The notes under the pieces are model-generated. The model saw nothing but the letters and a program-made list of their open reading frames with translations, was not told where the DNA came from and searched no databases. 64,000 nucleotides of DNA from JBJXGE01 sp046154185 (GTDB lineage: Bacteria > Planctomycetota > UBA8108 > UBA1146 > JAJFFE01): the NCBI GenBank assembly GCA_046154185.1, contig JBJXGE010000063.1:22473-86472 (forward strand), given 5' to 3'. A program made the position numbers and the translations under genes. Positions 62,345 to 64,000 of this stretch are shown here, one piece after another. How positions within the stretch are numbered: the stretch's first letter is position 1; every line of letters starts with the position of its first letter.

Positions 62345-63136
62345 CTACGGCGCACTATCACGTTCGGATTCAGCGCCCCCATCGCCGCGAGCACTCTGTT
62401 TCGCGACGGGCAGCACGGCTTGCCCTCCGAGCACGAGCGAGTGCTGGCCCGAGTCGGAAAAGACCTGCAGTTGCCGAAGCTGGAGGATCGCCGGATGCTT
62501 ATCGACAAGTTGCGCGGCATTGACCAAGCAACGGAGCGCCGCAGTTTCGCCGCGGGCGCGCTCCAGTTGCGCCAAGCCCTCCTGCCGCGCTTTGACCACT
62601 TGGGCGAAGAGCTTCTTGAACTCACCCGGTAGGACGAGATCCTTGATGGCAATCTCTTGCAAGTCGAGTCCGAGCTTCACAAGCGCCGGTCGACTGAGTT
62701 CATGGACGCGCGTCGCGAGCTCGGCGCGCTTTGCGAGCGAGTCCTCAGCGCTCACCGTGCTGATCACGCTGCGGGCGGCATTTTGCACTTCCAGGTAGAG
62801 GCTGGCGGCGTAGTCGCCGGACCCGAGCAGTGCGCGTTCGACATCCGTCACCACGTACTTTGCCGCCAAACTCATTTTCAACGCCACGCCATCGACGCTG
62901 AGAATCTCCTGGCCCGGAATGGTAACGATCTGCAGTCGTGCATCGACTTTGCGAATCTCGGTGAAGAGACGCAAGAAGAAATACTTGCCGGGCGCAAGCA
63001 CGCCCGCTAATCGACCGCTCCGAAACCGCAGGGCTTTCTCGTACGCATACACGGTGACGACGCCGCAAAGGGACCGCACCAAGAGCGCGATCACGAGCAG
63101 CACGACGCCCAACAGCACCGATTGCAAATTCGTCAT
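62345..63136 (-). CDS. Slipin/stomatin-like SPFH membrane protein
   Basis: A 263-residue protein. An N-terminal membrane helix (LQSVLLGVVLLVIALLVRSL) is followed by the SPFH/band-7 domain: AYEKALRFRSGRLAGVLAPG, KVDARLQIVTIPGQEILSVD, then SAEDSLAKRAELATRVHELS and a coiled-coil segment (GEFKKLFAQVVKARQEGLAQ). Slipins scaffold membrane microdomains and often pair with an NfeD-type partner or peptidase; none is adjacent here. It is convergent with the ASPIC/UnbV gene, eight bases away. Confidence 0.9.
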   Translation of the reverse strand: MTNLQSVLLGVVLLVIALLVRSLCGVVTVYAYEKALRFRSGRLAGVLAPGKYFFLRLFTEIRKVDARLQIVTIPGQEILSVDGVALKMSLAAKYVVTDVERALLGSGDYAASLYLEVQNAARSVISTVSAEDSLAKRAELATRVHELSRPALVKLGLDLQEIAIKDLVLPGEFKKLFAQVVKARQEGLAQLERARGETAALRCLVNAAQLVDKHPAILQLRQLQVFSDSGQHSLVLGGQAVLPVAKQSARGDGGAESERDSAP

Positions 63137-63603
63137 GGCCGCCTCGATTACGAAATAAGAGACGACCCTGTTCGAGGGGTCCGGTCGCGATCACGGGAGC
63201 AGCAACGCGTGCCTCACCGGCGCGCGCCGTGCCCGCAGAGCGATCGCGTCCGTCGCGAAGCTCGCCGACCCCTCGAGCAGAAGTCTAAAAATCACAGAAA
63301 ATGGCTCGCGCCATTCTTCGTTTGGAGGGCGACACGCAGGACCGCGGCGAAAACCATCACCGCGGCTGCTTCCGACTCCGTGAGCACCCTACGGCCAGGC
63401 ACAGGAGAATTCAAGCCGACCAAGCGCGTGCGCGGGCGAGTCGTTGTTTCCGATACTGAGCATCTCATATCTCTTCGACGCAATGCATGACTTGTCCGCT
63501 CGGTCAGTTCTTCACAAAAAGCTACAGCAACGCTGAAAATGTCTGATTCCGCAATCGACATCTTTGGCGCTCGCAAGATGCCCGGAGACTTGCCGACGAC
63601 GAC
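63137..63603. other. Intergenic region without recognised feature
   Basis: About 470 bases upstream of the slipin gene. Several short frames are open on both strands, but none has a ribosome site or domain-like sequence. The slipin promoter must lie here; no consensus was identified. Confidence 0.5.
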
Positions 63604-63876
63604 TCAATAAGTGAACTCGAGCACTGTCTCGGATTCCGCGCCGACCCAAACTTCCTCGGTGCACTTGCCGACTGTCACGTGGACTTTTCCGAGCGGCGCT
63701 TCGACCGAGACCGATCCGTCACGACCCGTGACGGCCATCGTCTTGCCTCACACAAACCCGCAGCCCTGCACGAAGACTCGCTCGCCGCATCGTGGCTCGC
63801 CATTCCGGCGGAGCACCGTGACGAAAATCGAGCCGGTGAGGAACACATCATCGTCTAAGGGGGATCTACTCGCCAC
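63604..63876 (-). pseudogene. Small beta-sandwich-like protein gene interrupted by an in-frame TGA
   Basis: From GTG 63876, after AAGAGGTG, the frame reads LDDDVFLTGSIFVTVLRRNG and VFVQGCGFV, then a TGA at 63750-63748, then GKTMAVTGRDGSVSVEAPLG and VHVTVGKCTEEVWVGAES to a stop at 63604. Both sides read as one 90-residue carboxypeptidase-regulatory-like or Ig-like domain. A single C-to-T change (CGA Arg to TGA) would explain the break. Whether this is a true nonsense mutation, recoding, or a sequence error cannot be told. Confidence 0.55.
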
Positions 63877-64000
63877 GTGTCACCTCTTAGCTGCGCCGGT
63901 TCCATGTTGTTCGCAACGCCGATCACGCCACCTGACGAGAGACGCTATCGCTCGGCGTCGTCCGTTGCAAGTCGCTCGAGCCGGCCGGACGCGAACGGCG
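63877..64000. other. Window end, no feature recognised
   Basis: The last 124 bases hold the ribosome site of the interrupted gene and otherwise nothing that could be assigned. Confidence 0.4.

Noticed and set aside
63292..63576. Leftward 94-codon frame upstream of the slipin gene
   Set aside because: No ribosome site and no protein-like segments; probably chance.

Overview
The window is a high-GC, gene-dense bacterial chromosome segment that most resembles Planctomycetota. The main reason is three secreted proteins that end in two EF-hand-like dockerin-type repeats (RGDxNxDGxxNIADxxxLLxxLF). An FHA/Ser-Thr kinase, an ASPIC/UnbV plus FG-GAP protein, a DUF3943 lipoprotein and a complete bacillithiol pathway also fit. 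No rRNA, tRNA, CRISPR array or intact transposase was recognised.

Layout. 0-13.6 kb: a truncated coiled-coil exported protein; a very unusual FHA-kinase whose catalytic domain is split by a long NTPase-like insertion; cutA-moeA; a 1176-residue secreted metalloprotease-like protein; an FHA membrane protein; an RluA-type pseudouridine synthase; a ChaN-like protein. 13.6-27 kb: an envelope/stress island of small membrane proteins (lmo0937-type, DUF3185, glycine zipper), lipoproteins, a DUF3943 protein, an outer-membrane barrel, a four-repeat PRC-barrel protein, a WYL-like/receiver protein, and a NarL-type two-component operon preceded by a catalytically dead paralog of its own kinase. Six copies of a 17-bp site, GTnGGGTTnnnCCCCAT, lie upstream of these genes, so this looks like a local regulon. 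The island also holds 1.4 kb of relic DNA and a decayed membrane-protein gene.

27-37 kb: a B3/4-domain protein, YjbQ, a single-domain PQQ-like protein, a five-gene phospholipid operon (CDP-alcohol phosphatidyltransferase, CdsA, PlsC, hydrolase-methyltransferase fusion, PAP2-dual-specificity phosphatase) and an SLC13/RCK permease. 37-50.8 kb: dockerin-like secreted proteins (the first with a candidate sigma-54 promoter), a membrane/TPR/AAA+ operon, LMW tyrosine phosphatase, PilZ, M48 peptidase and a VWA protein. Two kinds of palindromic repeat element occur here.

51-64 kb: mogA, two methyltransferases, the bshC-bshB1-bshA bacillithiol operon led by a methyltransferase that may make N-methyl-bacillithiol, priA, an unknown exported protein, an FG-GAP/ASPIC protein with a frameshift in its dockerin tail, a slipin, and a small gene with an in-frame TGA. 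Functions are inferred from sequence motifs and family knowledge; nothing was searched against a database.
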